From positions 535,001 to 599,000 of the forward strand of contig NZ_CP113865.1 of the NCBI RefSeq assembly GCF_026810225.1: a stretch of 64,000 nucleotides of DNA, in the 5' to 3' direction. The notes under the pieces were generated by a model, which was given only the letters and a program-made list of their open reading frames with translations, was not told the origin of the DNA and ran no database searches. The number at the start of each line of letters is the position of its first letter. Positions within the stretch are counted from its first letter, which is position 1. This document shows, piece by piece, positions 43,904 to 54,688 of this stretch. Source of the stretch: Caldicellulosiruptor morganii (lineage in GTDB: Bacteria; Bacillota; Thermoanaerobacteria; Caldicellulosiruptorales; Caldicellulosiruptoraceae). The translations under genes were made by a program, and so were the position numbers.

Positions 43904-46630
43904 ATGACAGATCGAATTTATGATTATAAAAAAGAAAAAACAAGGAGACTATTCAAAAAGATAGGGTTTATTGTTTCAATACTGGTGATACTCGCTATAG
44001 CCTTTTCAATTGCATTTGATTTGTTTTTAGAGCTTATCCAGATAAGAGAAATCGGCAAAAACTTTGTAAGTGTATTCTGGAAGAACCTGTATGTAAAACT
44101 TTCAGTGCAGATTATTTCATTTGTGTTTCTGTTTGTTGTGTTTTTCATAAACAATGCAGTTATCAAGAAAAACATCGAAAGAATAGTGGGAAAAATCAGT
44201 TTTCTCAAAAACAACATTCTTAACCTGATTGTTTCTGCCTTCCTGGCACTTTTGACAAGCAAATATTTGGAGAATAATCTCTATATCAAGTTTTTGACAC
44301 TAACTCATTCAAAACCATTCAACATAAAAGACCCAATATTTAACAGAGATATAGCATACTATGTATTTGAAAGGCCATTTTTTTTATCAATAGTAAACTT
44401 TTTGTTCTTTTTGATGATATTTGTATGCATCTACACAGCAGCAATATATATTGTGCTTTACAGTTTTACTTTTGTTAGCAGGGTAAATTCGTGGGGTGTG
44501 CTTTCTGATAGAAGAGTTAAGTCTCACATATTCTTTAGTCTAATCCTCATCTTCACAGTTAAAATCTTTACTCTCAAGTATGAGATGGAGGGGCTTTTAT
44601 ACTCCTTCTTTGGCGAAGTTGTTGGTGTTGGATATACTGACTATTACATTAGAATGAACTATTTCAGGCTTTCGTATATAGTTTTAGCAGCTGTTATAAT
44701 ACTCAGCATCTTCTTCTTTTTGAAAAAAAGATATTCGGATATAGGCAGGGTGATGCTATCTTACGTTGCATTTGCAGTTCTGGGGACTGTGGTTTCTGCA
44801 GCTTTTCAGTATTTTGTTGTGTCGCCAAATGAGCAGGTATATGAAAGACCATTTTTAGAAAGAAACATTAAGTTTACCCGCCTTGCTTACAATTTAGAAA
44901 ACATTGATGAGAAGTACTTTCAGGTAGATACTTCGAACAACATAACATCGGACGATTTGAAGCAAAATGTTAGCACAGTTGAAAACATAAGGATTACAGA
45001 TTACCCAACTACTTTAGACATTCAAAACCAGATTCAGCGTTTTAAACAGTATTACATCTTCAATGATGCAGATATTGCAAAGTACACTATAAATGGCAGG
45101 ATAAAGTCTGTATTCATATCAGCAAGAGAGATAAACTACGACGGCATTCCAACAAAGACTTATATAAATCAGAGGTTCCAGTATACCCATGGCTATGGTG
45201 TTGTAATGAGTCTGATGACAGAAGTGACACCTGAAGGACAGCCAAAGTTTATCATAAAAGACATTCCGATAAAGAGTTTAGATGGTGCGCCAGAGGTAAC
45301 ACAGCCACGCATATACTATGGAGAGAAGACCGACCCGTATGTCATAGTCAACACAAAGGTGGATGAGATTGACTATCCGGAGGGTGACTCAAACAGGCTT
45401 TTCAGATATGACGGCAAAGGTGGGATAAGGCTTACACCTTTAAACAGGTTAATCTTTTCATATGTCTATAAAGACTTTAGACTTCTTGTTTCAACAGCAA
45501 TAAACTCAAACAGCAAAATACTCATAAATAGGAATATAATTCAGAGAGCAAAGAAGGTTGCGCCATTTTTTGACTATGACACCGACCCGTATATATTAAT
45601 TGACGGCAGGGGACATTTGGTCTGGGTTCTGGATGCGTACACAAAAACAGGTTACTATCCCTATTCAGAGCCTGCCGGGGATGGCTTCAATTACATTCGA
45701 AATTCAGTAAAGGTTTTAATTGACGCTTATAACGGGACGCTAAAGTTTTACATTGTGGATAAAACCGACCCGATTGTTAAGGTATACAGGAGTATCTATC
45801 CTGACCTTTTTGAAAAAGGTGACATACCTGAGGATATTGCCGATCACATAAGATACCCTGAGTATATCTTTAAGGTTCAAGCAAGCATTTTGAAAAGATA
45901 TCATATGACAAACCCGAATGTATTTTACAACAAAGAAGATTTGTGGGATTTTGGTAAGCACAAAACACCGGATGGTTCAATTGACTATATTCCGCCGTAT
46001 TACAGTGTTATGAAGCTGCCGGATAGCCAAAAAGAAGAGATGATTTTGATGGTGCCATTTACTCCACTGAAGTATAACACGATGATTGCGTGGCTGGCAG
46101 CAAAAAGTGACAGAGAGAATTATGGAAAGCTTGTGCTATATAAATTTCCCAAAGGTTTGACCGTTTATGGTCCGCTCCAGATTGAGAACATGATTGACCA
46201 GGATCCGCAAATATCAAAGGATTTGTCGCTTTGGAATCAGGGCGGCTCAAGAGTTATAAGAGGGAACCTATTGGCACTGCCAATCAACCAGAAGATTTTA
46301 TACATTGAGCCAATTTATATTGCCTCGGACAATACCTCTGCTCTGCCTGAGGTAAAAAGGGTAATTGCTGCGTGCAATGGCAGAGTTGTTATGGGAAGTA
46401 GCCTGAATGACGCACTGTCGCAGCTTGTCGGGCAGCAGGTTGAAGTGGAGAATCAAAGTAATCAGCCTTCGCAACAGCAGGAGAATACCCCTCAAACTTC
46501 AACCTCTGCAGAGCTATCAAAGATAAAGTCATTGTTTGAGGATGTAAAAAAGGCTTTGCAACAGGGCAATTGGGAAGAGTTTGGGAAGAAGTTCAGAGAG
46601 CTTGATGATGAGATGAAAAATATTAAATAA
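43904..46630 (+). CDS. UPF0182 family large membrane protein
   Basis: A 908-residue UPF0182 (COG1615) protein. About seven helices in the first 320 residues are followed by a long extracytoplasmic region (about 330-840) and an acidic, Gln-rich linker with a small C-terminal helical domain (KIKSLFEDVKKALQQGNWEEFGKKFRELD). Function unknown in all bacteria. ATG 43904 is preferred over 43844, which overlaps ylbF; GAGGGG lies upstream. Directly after ylbF, so the IS may also affect its expression. Confidence 0.88.
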   Translation: MTDRIYDYKKEKTRRLFKKIGFIVSILVILAIAFSIAFDLFLELIQIREIGKNFVSVFWKNLYVKLSVQIISFVFLFVVFFINNAVIKKNIERIVGKISFLKNNILNLIVSAFLALLTSKYLENNLYIKFLTLTHSKPFNIKDPIFNRDIAYYVFERPFFLSIVNFLFFLMIFVCIYTAAIYIVLYSFTFVSRVNSWGVLSDRRVKSHIFFSLILIFTVKIFTLKYEMEGLLYSFFGEVVGVGYTDYYIRMNYFRLSYIVLAAVIILSIFFFLKKRYSDIGRVMLSYVAFAVLGTVVSAAFQYFVVSPNEQVYERPFLERNIKFTRLAYNLENIDEKYFQVDTSNNITSDDLKQNVSTVENIRITDYPTTLDIQNQIQRFKQYYIFNDADIAKYTINGRIKSVFISAREINYDGIPTKTYINQRFQYTHGYGVVMSLMTEVTPEGQPKFIIKDIPIKSLDGAPEVTQPRIYYGEKTDPYVIVNTKVDEIDYPEGDSNRLFRYDGKGGIRLTPLNRLIFSYVYKDFRLLVSTAINSNSKILINRNIIQRAKKVAPFFDYDTDPYILIDGRGHLVWVLDAYTKTGYYPYSEPAGDGFNYIRNSVKVLIDAYNGTLKFYIVDKTDPIVKVYRSIYPDLFEKGDIPEDIADHIRYPEYIFKVQASILKRYHMTNPNVFYNKEDLWDFGKHKTPDGSIDYIPPYYSVMKLPDSQKEEMILMVPFTPLKYNTMIAWLAAKSDRENYGKLVLYKFPKGLTVYGPLQIENMIDQDPQISKDLSLWNQGGSRVIRGNLLALPINQKILYIEPIYIASDNTSALPEVKRVIAACNGRVVMGSSLNDALSQLVGQQVEVENQSNQPSQQQENTPQTSTSAELSKIKSLFEDVKKALQQGNWEEFGKKFRELDDEMKNIK

Positions 46631-46645
46631 ATCTGTGAGAAAACT

Positions 46646-46691
46646 AAAAAGGCTTTTGGCTTTGCCTTATTTGCCAAAAGCCTTTTTCTTT
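46646..46691 (+). terminator. Terminator after the UPF0182 gene, possibly bidirectional
   Basis: AAAAAGGCTTTTGGC (46646-46660) / GCCAAAAGCCTTTTT (46673-46687), 15-bp perfect stem. On the minus strand it contains the stop codon of a decayed permease fragment. Confidence 0.88.
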
Positions 46692-46795
46692 ATAAACAGA
46701 AAATACACAGGGACACCGAGTAGAGTGATTAGTATTGAGAATAGGGAATCTGTTGTATTTGAAAGTATGTTGTTAAGATAGAAAAATCTTTTCAA
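46667..46795 (-). pseudogene. C-terminal remnant of an amino acid permease-like protein
   Basis: Minus-strand frame of about 40 codons: NNILSNTTDSLFSILITLL then GVPVYFLFIKKKAFGK and stop. A single terminal helix plus basic tail is the usual end of APC-type permeases. There is no start, and the frame closes upstream at a stop. A leftover of a deleted gene. Confidence 0.5.
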
Positions 46796-46820
46796 TCCAC
46801 TTTTAAAATAGAAACTTTTA

Positions 46821-46829
46821 TGCTACAAT
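46821..46829 (+). promoter_or_regulatory. Extended -10 promoter of tig
   Basis: TGCTACAAT with a poor -35 (TTTTAA at 17 bases). 76 bp before tig. Confidence 0.5.
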
Positions 46830-46905
46830 ATCATAGTTAAAATATAACTTTATCAAAGATGACAGAAAACAAATTCAAAATAAATCTTTTTGAGGGAGGA
46901 TTAGA

Positions 46906-48228
46906 ATGGAGTTCAAGATTGAAAAAAAAGGCACAAACAGGGCTGTGATTGAGGTTGAGGTTGAGCCTGAGAAGTTTGAAGAAGGTTTGCAAAAGTCCTA
47001 TTTTAAAAATGCCAGGTATTTTAAAATTCCGGGTTTCAGACCTGGCAAAGCTCCAAGGTCACTCATTGAAAAAGCTTATGGCGAAGAGGTATTTTATGAT
47101 GATGCAATTGACTATGTTTTGAATGAAACATATCCAAAGGTAATAGAAGAGAGCAAGCTTGAGGTTGTATCAAGACCTGAGGTTGATATAATTCAGGTTG
47201 GCAAGGGCAAAAGCTTTATATACAAAGCTGAGGTGTATATCAAACCTGAGTTTGAGCTCGGGCAGTATAAAGGAGTTGAAATTAAAAAGATTGAATATCC
47301 TGTTGCAGAGGAAGAGGTTGAACACGAGCTTGAGCATTTAAGAGAAGAAAATGCAAGATTCATCTCTGTTGACAGAGAAGTTCAAAATGGTGATATTGTC
47401 ACAATCGACTTTGAAGGATTTGTTGACGGTCAGCCTATTGAAAATGGAAGCAGCCAGGATTATGAGCTGACAGTCGGGGCTGGCACATTTATTCCGGGAT
47501 TTGAAGAGCAGCTAATTGGCATGAAGAAAGGTGAAGAGAAGGAGATTGAAGTTGTCTTCCCTGAAGACTATCAAAATACAGACCTTGCCGGTAAAAAGGC
47601 AACCTTCAGGGTAAAGGTTAAGGAGATAAAAGTCAAGGAGCTTCCTGAGCTTGACGATGAATTCGCAAAGGATGTCAGTGAGTTTGAAACACTGGAAGAG
47701 CTGAAGGAAAGTATCAGAAGCAGGATAAGAGAGAAAAATGAACAGAGAGCAAAGGATGAGATGATAAACGCAATCTTGGAAAAGATTGCTGAAAATACCC
47801 AGATAGATATTCCTGAACCCATGATAGAAAATCAAATAAACTACTATATAGAAGATGTTGCACGAAACCTTCAGTACTTTGGTATGACCTATGAGAGATA
47901 TTTAGAAGCTATTGGCAAAACAGATAAGGAGTTTAGAGAGCAGTTCAGAGAAAGAGCAACAAAAGCTGTTCGAAACAATCTTATATTGGAAAAGATTGCA
48001 AAGGTGGAGAATATTCAGGCAACAGATGAAGAGCTTGAAAAGGAATTGGAAAGGCTTGCAAGTATGTACAACATGGAAGTTGAAAAGTTTAAAGAAAGAC
48101 TTTCGGAAGATGATATTGAGTATATAAAAGAGGGTATAATTCTAAATAAGGCTATAGATTTTATATACGAAAATGCTAAAATTATAACTGAAGAGTCTCA
48201 GGCTGAAAATGAAAATAAGCCAGAATAA
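46906..48228 (+). CDS. tig: Trigger factor
   Basis: A 440-residue ribosome-bound chaperone. The N-terminal ribosome-binding domain has the signature GFRPGKAPRSLIEKAYG (about 44-60), the FKBP-type prolyl isomerase domain spans about 150-245 (GDIVTIDFEGFVDG), and the C-terminal helical domain about 260-430. It heads tig-clpP-clpX, a conserved protein-quality cluster. GAGGGAGGA seven bases before ATG 46906. Confidence 0.96.
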   Translation: MEFKIEKKGTNRAVIEVEVEPEKFEEGLQKSYFKNARYFKIPGFRPGKAPRSLIEKAYGEEVFYDDAIDYVLNETYPKVIEESKLEVVSRPEVDIIQVGKGKSFIYKAEVYIKPEFELGQYKGVEIKKIEYPVAEEEVEHELEHLREENARFISVDREVQNGDIVTIDFEGFVDGQPIENGSSQDYELTVGAGTFIPGFEEQLIGMKKGEEKEIEVVFPEDYQNTDLAGKKATFRVKVKEIKVKELPELDDEFAKDVSEFETLEELKESIRSRIREKNEQRAKDEMINAILEKIAENTQIDIPEPMIENQINYYIEDVARNLQYFGMTYERYLEAIGKTDKEFREQFRERATKAVRNNLILEKIAKVENIQATDEELEKELERLASMYNMEVEKFKERLSEDDIEYIKEGIILNKAIDFIYENAKIITEESQAENENKPE

Positions 48229-48277
48229 TTTTTAAAAAATTACACTTTTTTCTTTTGTAAAAGGAGGGGATGTGATT

Positions 48278-48865
48278 ATGTCCGCACTTGTCCCGATAGT
48301 CATTGAGCAGACAAATCGTGGTGAAAGAGCATACGATATATACTCAAGGCTTTTAAAAGACAGGATAGTAATCTTGAGCGGTGAAATTACAGACGATATT
48401 GCTTCGCTCATTGTTGCCCAGCTTCTTTTTCTGGAGGCTGAAGACCCTGATAAAGATATCTACCTTTATATAAATTCACCGGGTGGTTCTGTTACAGCCG
48501 GGTTTGCAATTTATGATACCATCCAGTATATAAAGCCCGATGTATCAACAATTTGCGTTGGAATGGCAGCGTCAATGGGCGCATTCTTGCTGGCAGCTGG
48601 AGCAAAAGGCAAGAGGTTTGCCCTTCCAAACAGTGAGATAATGATACATCAGCCAATTGGTGGTGTTCGCGGTCAGGCAACAGATATAAAAATTCACGCT
48701 GAGTGGATATTGAAGATAAAACAGAGAATTAACAGGATTCTGGCTGAGCGCACAGGTCAGCCAATTGAAGTTATAGAGCGTGATACAGAGCGTGACTTTT
48801 TCATGACAGCCGAGGAGGCTTTAAAGTATGGCATAATTGACAGGGTGATTGAAAGACGCCCATAA
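48278..48865 (+). CDS. clpP: ATP-dependent Clp protease proteolytic subunit
   Basis: A 195-residue serine protease. Catalytic Ser in [11 protein letters not shown] (about 99), His in IMIHQPIGG (about 124), Asp in [10 protein letters not shown] (about 173). It forms a 14-mer chamber fed by ClpX, encoded 28 bp downstream. AGGAGGGG fits ATG 48278 better than the GTG at 48272. Confidence 0.97.
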   Translation: MSALVPIVIEQTNRGERAYDIYSRLLKDRIVILSGEITDDIASLIVAQLLFLEAEDPDKDIYLYINSPGGSVTAGFAIYDTIQYIKPDVSTICVGMAASMGAFLLAAGAKGKRFALPNSEIMIHQPIGGVRGQATDIKIHAEWILKIKQRINRILAERTGQPIEVIERDTERDFFMTAEEALKYGIIDRVIERRP

Positions 48866-48893
48866 TCTTTCTTTAATCTGAGGTGATTCAAAG

Positions 48894-50195
48894 TTGGCTA
48901 AGTTTGATGAAAAGAAGACTTTAAGGTGCTCATTCTGTGGAAAATCTCAGGATGAGGTAAGACGACTTGTTGCCGGACCGGGAGTTTATATCTGTGATGA
49001 GTGTGTTGAGCTTTGCTCGGAGATAATATCCGAGGAGTTTGAAGAAGAGGAATACAATGAGTTTGATGATAGACTTCCAACCCCGAAGGAGATAAAAGAG
49101 TTTTTGGACCAGTATGTGGTTGGGCAGGACCACGCAAAGAAGATCTTGTCTGTTGCGGTTTATAATCATTACAAACGAATTTATTATCATGACAGCAGAA
49201 AAGATGACGTTGAGATTCAGAAAAGCAATATTTTAATGCTTGGACCAACAGGGTCAGGTAAGACTTACCTTGCACAGACTCTTGCAAAGATGCTCAATGT
49301 TCCTTTTGCAATAGCAGATGCTACAACACTCACCGAAGCAGGATATGTGGGTGAAGATGTTGAAAATATTCTGCTCAGGCTTATTCAAAATGCTGACTAT
49401 GATATTGAAAGAGCTGAACGCGGTATAATTTATATAGATGAGATTGACAAGATTGCAAGAAAGTCAGACAACCCTTCCATTACCAGAGATGTATCTGGTG
49501 AAGGTGTTCAACAAGCACTTTTAAAGATACTGGAAGGCACAATAGCATCGGTTCCGCCACAGGGTGGAAGAAAGCATCCGCATCAGGAATTTATACAGAT
49601 TGACACTACAAATATCCTCTTTATCTGTGGCGGCGCTTTTGAGGGTATTGAGAAGATAATTGAAAAGAGAATTGGTGAAAAGACTCTTGGGTTCAATGCT
49701 AAAATAGAGAGCAAAAAGGAAAAGAAGATAGGAGATATTTTGAGGCAGATAATGCCTCAGGACCTTTTGAAGTTTGGCATGATCCCTGAATTTATAGGTC
49801 GTGTTCCGATAATAGTTACACTGGACGCACTTGACAGAGAAGCACTTATAAAGATTCTGACAGAGCCAAAGAATGCACTTGTCAAGCAATATCAGAAGCT
49901 CTTTGCAATGGATGGTGTTGAGCTTGAATTCGAAAGGGAAGCACTGGAGGCAATAGCCGACAAGGCAATTGAGCGCAACACCGGTGCAAGAGGGCTTAGA
50001 GCTATTATGGAAGAGATCATGCTGGATGTTATGTTTGAGATTCCATCAAATGATAAGATAGAGAAAGTGATAATCACAAAGGCAGCTGTTTTGAAGGAAG
50101 ATAAGCCTGTTGTAATAATAAATGAGAACAAGAAGGTGCAAAAAAAGCCAAGGCTTAAACAGCGCCTGCAGGAAAGAAGAGGAAATGTGTCTTAA
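48894..50195 (+). CDS. clpX: Clp protease ATP-binding subunit ClpX
   Basis: A 433-residue AAA+ unfoldase. The N-terminal zinc domain is CSFCGKS...CDECVELC (about 12-40). Walker A is [11 protein letters not shown] (about 117), pore loop GYVGED, Walker [12 protein letters not shown] (about 178), sensor 2 [14 protein letters not shown] start at 48894, eight bases from AGGTGAT. ClpX recognises tagged substrates and threads them into ClpP. Confidence 0.97.
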   Translation: MAKFDEKKTLRCSFCGKSQDEVRRLVAGPGVYICDECVELCSEIISEEFEEEEYNEFDDRLPTPKEIKEFLDQYVVGQDHAKKILSVAVYNHYKRIYYHDSRKDDVEIQKSNILMLGPTGSGKTYLAQTLAKMLNVPFAIADATTLTEAGYVGEDVENILLRLIQNADYDIERAERGIIYIDEIDKIARKSDNPSITRDVSGEGVQQALLKILEGTIASVPPQGGRKHPHQEFIQIDTTNILFICGGAFEGIEKIIEKRIGEKTLGFNAKIESKKEKKIGDILRQIMPQDLLKFGMIPEFIGRVPIIVTLDALDREALIKILTEPKNALVKQYQKLFAMDGVELEFEREALEAIADKAIERNTGARGLRAIMEEIMLDVMFEIPSNDKIEKVIITKAAVLKEDKPVVIINENKKVQKKPRLKQRLQERRGNVS

Positions 50196-50236
50196 ACTGC
50201 AAATGAAAAAAGTATGTATGGCACAGATTTTGCTAT

Positions 50237-50278
50237 AAAGAAGAAGGCTGGAAAACAAAAACCAGCCTTCTTCTTTTT
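50237..50278 (+). terminator. Rho-independent terminator after clpX
   Basis: 15-bp perfect stem AAAGAAGAAGGCTGG (50237-50251) / CCAGCCTTCTTCTTT (50262-50276), T tail. Confidence 0.92.
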
Positions 50279-50406
50279 GAATTTTTCAGCTTTAAAAGAA
50301 GGGAAAATTCAGTTTGTATAGAATTAAGTTATTATATAATAAAACCTCACAGAATATTTTGAAAAATTAAATGAAATGGGATCTTGAAAAGGTCCGGTGA
50401 GAAAAT

Positions 50407-51411
50407 TTGTTAAATATAAGAGAATACCAGGAAGAGCTGGAAAGCAGGATTTTATCGCCATACGCAACCCTTTCTAAAAACACAAAAGGAAGACAGAGAC
50501 CGGAGGCAAAATGTCAGGTCAGAACAGAGTTTCAGCGTGACAGGGATAGAATCATTCATTCAAAATCATTCAGAAGGCTAAAACACAAAACGCAGGTTTT
50601 TATCTCACCAGAGGGAGACCATTACAGAACAAGGCTCACTCATGCGCTTGAGGTAGCCCAGATAGCAAGGACAATTGCAAGAGCTTTAAGACTCAACGAA
50701 GACCTGACAGAGGCAATTGCGCTTGGACATGACCTGGGACATACACCTTTTGGTCATGCAGGCGAGGATATTCTGAACAGAATTACAACCTGTGGCTTTG
50801 CCCACAATGTGCAGAGCCTGAGGGTTGTTGACTTTCTGGAAGGCGATGAGGGGCTTAACCTTACATTTGAGGTAAGAGATGGCATTCTGAATCATGTATG
50901 GGGCAAAAATCCTTCCACCTTAGAGGGCAGAGTTGTTCAGTTTGCAGACAGGATTGCATATATAAACCATGACATAGATGATGCAATCAGAGCAGGGATT
51001 TTAAAAGAGGAAGATTTGCCGCAGGATTGTCTTAAGATATTAGGATTTTCAAAGCGTGAGAGAATTAATACATTAATTGTGGATATAATAAAAAATAGCA
51101 TAGACAAGCCAGAAATAACCATGAGCGAGGATGTCTTTTTTGCAATGCAGAAACTGAGAGAGTTTATGTTCCAGAATGTGTATATTGGCTCTGAAGCCAA
51201 AAAGGATGAGAAAAAGGCTAAATATATTATACAGTCTCTGTATGAATATTTTATGTCGAATCCTGATACGCTACCTGACGATGTCAAAAAAGATATCGAC
51301 AGATTTGGACAGGAACAGGCAATCATCGACTATATAGCCGGAATGACAGACAGGTACGCTATGCGCAAGTTTTATGAAATATTCTTACCTTCGCCATGGA
51401 ATAAGCTTTGA
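50407..51411 (+). CDS. dgt: dGTPase-like HD-domain triphosphohydrolase
   Basis: A 334-residue deoxynucleotide triphosphohydrolase of the short Dgt type. HD motifs: RLTHALEVAQIART (about 76), GHDLGHTPFGHAGE (about 112), FADRIAYINHDIDDA (about 180). It hydrolyses dNTPs to nucleoside and triphosphate. TTG start at 50407 with GGTGAG upstream. Heads dgt-dnaG-rpoD, the usual clostridial macromolecular synthesis operon; a TATAAT lies at 50335 without a good -35. Confidence 0.88.
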   Translation: MLNIREYQEELESRILSPYATLSKNTKGRQRPEAKCQVRTEFQRDRDRIIHSKSFRRLKHKTQVFISPEGDHYRTRLTHALEVAQIARTIARALRLNEDLTEAIALGHDLGHTPFGHAGEDILNRITTCGFAHNVQSLRVVDFLEGDEGLNLTFEVRDGILNHVWGKNPSTLEGRVVQFADRIAYINHDIDDAIRAGILKEEDLPQDCLKILGFSKRERINTLIVDIIKNSIDKPEITMSEDVFFAMQKLREFMFQNVYIGSEAKKDEKKAKYIIQSLYEYFMSNPDTLPDDVKKDIDRFGQEQAIIDYIAGMTDRYAMRKFYEIFLPSPWNKL

Positions 51412-51497
51412 TTTTTGTCAAAAACGACAGAAGGTATTTTAAAAAATTTGTCGAAATAAAATTAAATTGTCTCAAAAAACATGAAGGTGAATATGAT

Positions 51498-53267
51498 GTG
51501 CTGGAAAGAATTGTAGAGCAGGTTTTGAACAAAGTGGATATTGTTGATATTGTTTCATCTTATATTCCGCTAAAGAGGGTTGGGGTAAATTACAGAGCAC
51601 TTTGTCCTTTTCATTCGGAAAAAACACCCTCTTTTTATGTCTCACCAGCAAAGCAAATTTTTCATTGTTTTGGCTGCGGTGTGGGCGGCAATGCTATTCA
51701 TTTTGTGATGCGGATGGAGAATTTGACATTTACAGAGGCACTGAAAGTTCTGGCAGAGAAAGCAAAGATTGATATTAATTTATCTGACTCTAAGTTCACT
51801 AAAGACAGAGCTCTGGCAAAGCAAAAAGAAGAGCTAATCAATCTTCATCAGGACTGTTTTGAGTATTTTAAAGAGCAGCTTTATCTTCGCAAAAACATTG
51901 AAGCTGCGAAATATATAATAAAGAGGAAAATTGCAAAAGAAACAGCAAAGAAATTCGGACTTGGATATTGTCCGGAGAAGAATGACCTTTATGAAAGGCT
52001 TTCTAAAAAGTATTCCAAAGAAATTATTGATTTGAGTGGAATTTTTCTTGAGCGAAATGGAAAAAATTATTGTAGATTCGAAGGAAGGCTTATTTTTCCT
52101 ATATTCGATACAATGAACAGGGTGATTGCATTTGGCGGGCGAATAATCTCTGATAGTTTATCAGCTCCAAAGTATATGAATTCACCCGACACTTTGATAT
52201 TTTCAAAGTCAAGGATTCTATATGGTCTTAACATAGCAAAACAGAGCAGGGCAAATGAGTTTGTTGTTGTTGAAGGATATTTGGATGTAATCAGCCTTCA
52301 TCAGGAAGGTATTGATAATGCAGTTGGTGTTCTGGGCACAGCACTCACCCAGGACCATAGCTTTCTTTTGCGAAGGTACAAAAATGAGGTAGTGCTCTGT
52401 TTGGACAGTGATGAGGCGGGGAAAAAAGCGGCTTTGCGGAGTGCTGATATACTGTATCAAAACGGGCTGATGGTAAGAGTCATGGAGCTGGAAGGTGCAA
52501 AGGACCCTGATGAGTACATCAGGAAGTTTGGAAAAGAAGCTTTTTTGCTTAGAAAGCAAAGCAGTATGTTTGTTATAGATTATAAAATAAAGGAGCTGAG
52601 AAACCAGTACGACCTGAACAGGTCAGACCAGAAGTTCAGATTTGTAAGGGAATATTTTGAGAAGATTTTGACTCCAATTTCAAACGAAGTTGAAAGACAG
52701 GAGTATATAAAAAAGCTGTCAGAGATGACAGGGATAGATGAAAATATTATAACAAGAGAATTTTCAAAGACTGCTCAAAGAGAAATCAGGAGAATAGAGA
52801 ACATAAACTATTTCAGACAAACGCAGAAAAAGGCTACCCTGACAGATAGCGAGAGATTAAAAAAAAATGAAATCTATCTTTTATCTCTTTATATACAGTG
52901 GGCTCCGAGATCAGAAGAGATAAAGAGCCTTATTACAGAAGATGACTTTTACACAGAGGATATTAAGATTCTTTTCAGTAGTATAAAAAATCTGCTTGAT
53001 GAGGGGATGGAGTTGAGCTATTCTATGCTTTTGAGCTTTATAACAGATGAGAATGTTCTATCTGAGCTGACAGGCTTTTCATCAAAAGGCTTTGAAGACT
53101 TTGAGACTGCCAGAAAGGCGATAGATGAGCTGAGACAGAACATAAAAGCGCATAGCTTGAAGCTTGAACTTGAAGAAGCACAGAGAAAGAACGATGCTGC
53201 AAGGGCTATTGAGATTCTAAATGAGCTCAGGAAACTCAAGGCAGGAAGGGAGGGTGAGGACAGATGA
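51498..53267 (+). CDS. dnaG: DNA primase
   Basis: A 589-residue primase. Zinc-binding CHC2 domain [11 protein letters not shown]...CFGCGVGG (about 35-65), catalytic core with EGRLIFPI and toprim motifs [12 protein letters not shown] and [13 protein letters not shown], and a C-terminal DnaB-interacting domain (about 450-589). The frame is open from 51408, but GTG 51498 is chosen: AAGGTGA lies seven bases before it, and the first 30 residues of the longer frame do not fit DnaG. Overlaps rpoD by 4 bp. Confidence 0.94.
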   Translation: MLERIVEQVLNKVDIVDIVSSYIPLKRVGVNYRALCPFHSEKTPSFYVSPAKQIFHCFGCGVGGNAIHFVMRMENLTFTEALKVLAEKAKIDINLSDSKFTKDRALAKQKEELINLHQDCFEYFKEQLYLRKNIEAAKYIIKRKIAKETAKKFGLGYCPEKNDLYERLSKKYSKEIIDLSGIFLERNGKNYCRFEGRLIFPIFDTMNRVIAFGGRIISDSLSAPKYMNSPDTLIFSKSRILYGLNIAKQSRANEFVVVEGYLDVISLHQEGIDNAVGVLGTALTQDHSFLLRRYKNEVVLCLDSDEAGKKAALRSADILYQNGLMVRVMELEGAKDPDEYIRKFGKEAFLLRKQSSMFVIDYKIKELRNQYDLNRSDQKFRFVREYFEKILTPISNEVERQEYIKKLSEMTGIDENIITREFSKTAQREIRRIENINYFRQTQKKATLTDSERLKKNEIYLLSLYIQWAPRSEEIKSLITEDDFYTEDIKILFSSIKNLLDEGMELSYSMLLSFITDENVLSELTGFSSKGFEDFETARKAIDELRQNIKAHSLKLELEEAQRKNDAARAIEILNELRKLKAGREGEDR

Positions 53268-54499
53268 CAGAACAAAACATTGGACAGAACAATGAAAATG
53301 TTATAAATCAACACAGCACCGAAGAAGCAAATGCTTCGATTCAGCCACAGCAGGACCAGAAAGTTGAACCTGAAAACAAAAATCAGGCTGCAAAGTCTTC
53401 AAAGAAGAGTTCGGAGGAGAAGAATAAAAATATAGAAGAAAAGAAAAACCTGATAAGGGAAAAGGTGCGTGAGCTCATTTCGCTTGGTCAGAGCAAGGGA
53501 TTTTTGACGTATTCTGAGATTCAGGAAATACTTGATAAAGTAGAACTTGATGCCAGCCAGGTTGAGAATATATATGACACTCTTGAGAGTATGGGGATTG
53601 ACGTTGTGGATGACAGGATTTCTGAAGAGGAGCTTTTGAAAGACGATCTGGAGAACCTGCCGGAAGGTATTGCAATAGATGACCCTGTAAGGATGTATTT
53701 GAAAGAGATCGGAAAAATTCCTTTGTTAACTCCTGAGGAAGAGATTGAGCTTGCAAAGAGAATTGAGCAGGGGGATGAAGAGGCAAAAAAGAGGCTTGCT
53801 GAGGCAAACCTGAGGCTTGTTGTTAGCATAGCAAAAAGGTATGTTGGAAGAGGAATGCTCTTTTTGGACTTGATACAGGAGGGCAATCTTGGGCTTCTGA
53901 AAGCTGTTGAAAAGTTTGACTATCGAAAAGGCTATAAGTTCTCAACCTATGCAACGTGGTGGATAAGACAGGCAATTACACGGGCAATTGCTGACCAGGC
54001 GAGAACTATTAGAATTCCTGTGCACATGGTTGAGACAATCAACAAACTTGTCAGGGTATCCCGCCAGCTTTTGCAGGAGAAAGGAAGAGAACCAACCCCT
54101 GAAGAGATAGCAAAAGAGATGAACATGCCTGTTGAGAAGGTGCGGGAGATAATGAAGATTGCACAGGAACCTGTGTCACTTGAGACTCCGATTGGAGAAG
54201 AGGAAGACAGCCACCTGGGTGATTTTATCCCGGATGATGATGCTCTTGCACCGTCTGAGGCTGCTGCACACTCTATGCTTAAAGAGCAGCTGATGGAAGT
54301 TTTGGATTCTCTCAACGAGCGGGAGAAAAAGGTATTGAAGCTCAGGTTTGGGCTTGAAGATGGCAGGGCAAGGACCTTAGAAGAGGTTGGCAGAGAGTTC
54401 AATGTCACACGCGAACGGATTCGTCAGATTGAAGCAAAGGCACTCAGAAAACTCAGACACCCAAGCAGGAGCAAAAAACTCAAGGATTTTCTGGAATAA
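53264..54499 (+). CDS. sigA: Primary RNA polymerase sigma factor (SigA/RpoD)
   Basis: A 411-residue housekeeping sigma factor. Acidic/Gln-rich N-terminal tail (about 1-65), a region 1.1-like part, region 1.2 [17 protein letters not shown] (about 140), region 2 ([22 protein letters not shown]...[14 protein letters not shown], -10 recognition), region 3, and region 4.2 [21 protein letters not shown] (about 375, -35 recognition). The promoter boxes found through this window match its expected TTGACA/TATAAT preference. Confidence 0.96.
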   Translation: MTEQNIGQNNENVINQHSTEEANASIQPQQDQKVEPENKNQAAKSSKKSSEEKNKNIEEKKNLIREKVRELISLGQSKGFLTYSEIQEILDKVELDASQVENIYDTLESMGIDVVDDRISEEELLKDDLENLPEGIAIDDPVRMYLKEIGKIPLLTPEEEIELAKRIEQGDEEAKKRLAEANLRLVVSIAKRYVGRGMLFLDLIQEGNLGLLKAVEKFDYRKGYKFSTYATWWIRQAITRAIADQARTIRIPVHMVETINKLVRVSRQLLQEKGREPTPEEIAKEMNMPVEKVREIMKIAQEPVSLETPIGEEEDSHLGDFIPDDDALAPSEAAAHSMLKEQLMEVLDSLNEREKKVLKLRFGLEDGRARTLEEVGREFNVTRERIRQIEAKALRKLRHPSRSKKLKDFLE

Positions 54500-54505
54500 A
54501 AATAA

Positions 54506-54547
54506 AAGTGGGCTATCCACTCATCGGGTAGCCCACTTGCTTTTTTG
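54506..54547 (+). terminator. Rho-independent terminator after sigA
   Basis: AAGTGGGCTA / TAGCCCACTT stem, then GCTTTTTT. Confidence 0.88.
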
Positions 54548-54569
54548 TTATTGAAGATGACAAAAACTC

Positions 54570-54599
54570 TTGCATTAAACTGCTAAAATAAATTATAAT
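54570..54599 (+). promoter_or_regulatory. Sigma-A promoter of the zinc-ribbon trio
   Basis: TTGCAT (54570-54575), 18 bases, TATAAT (54594-54599), 90 bp before the GTG at 54689. Confidence 0.65.
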
Positions 54600-54688
54600 T
54601 ATATCAAAAATATGCCTTAAAAGTGTATTGCTTGTCGAATTTTGTCGAAATATGTCAAAAAAATTAAAGAACAGGGGAGGGTAAGAAA

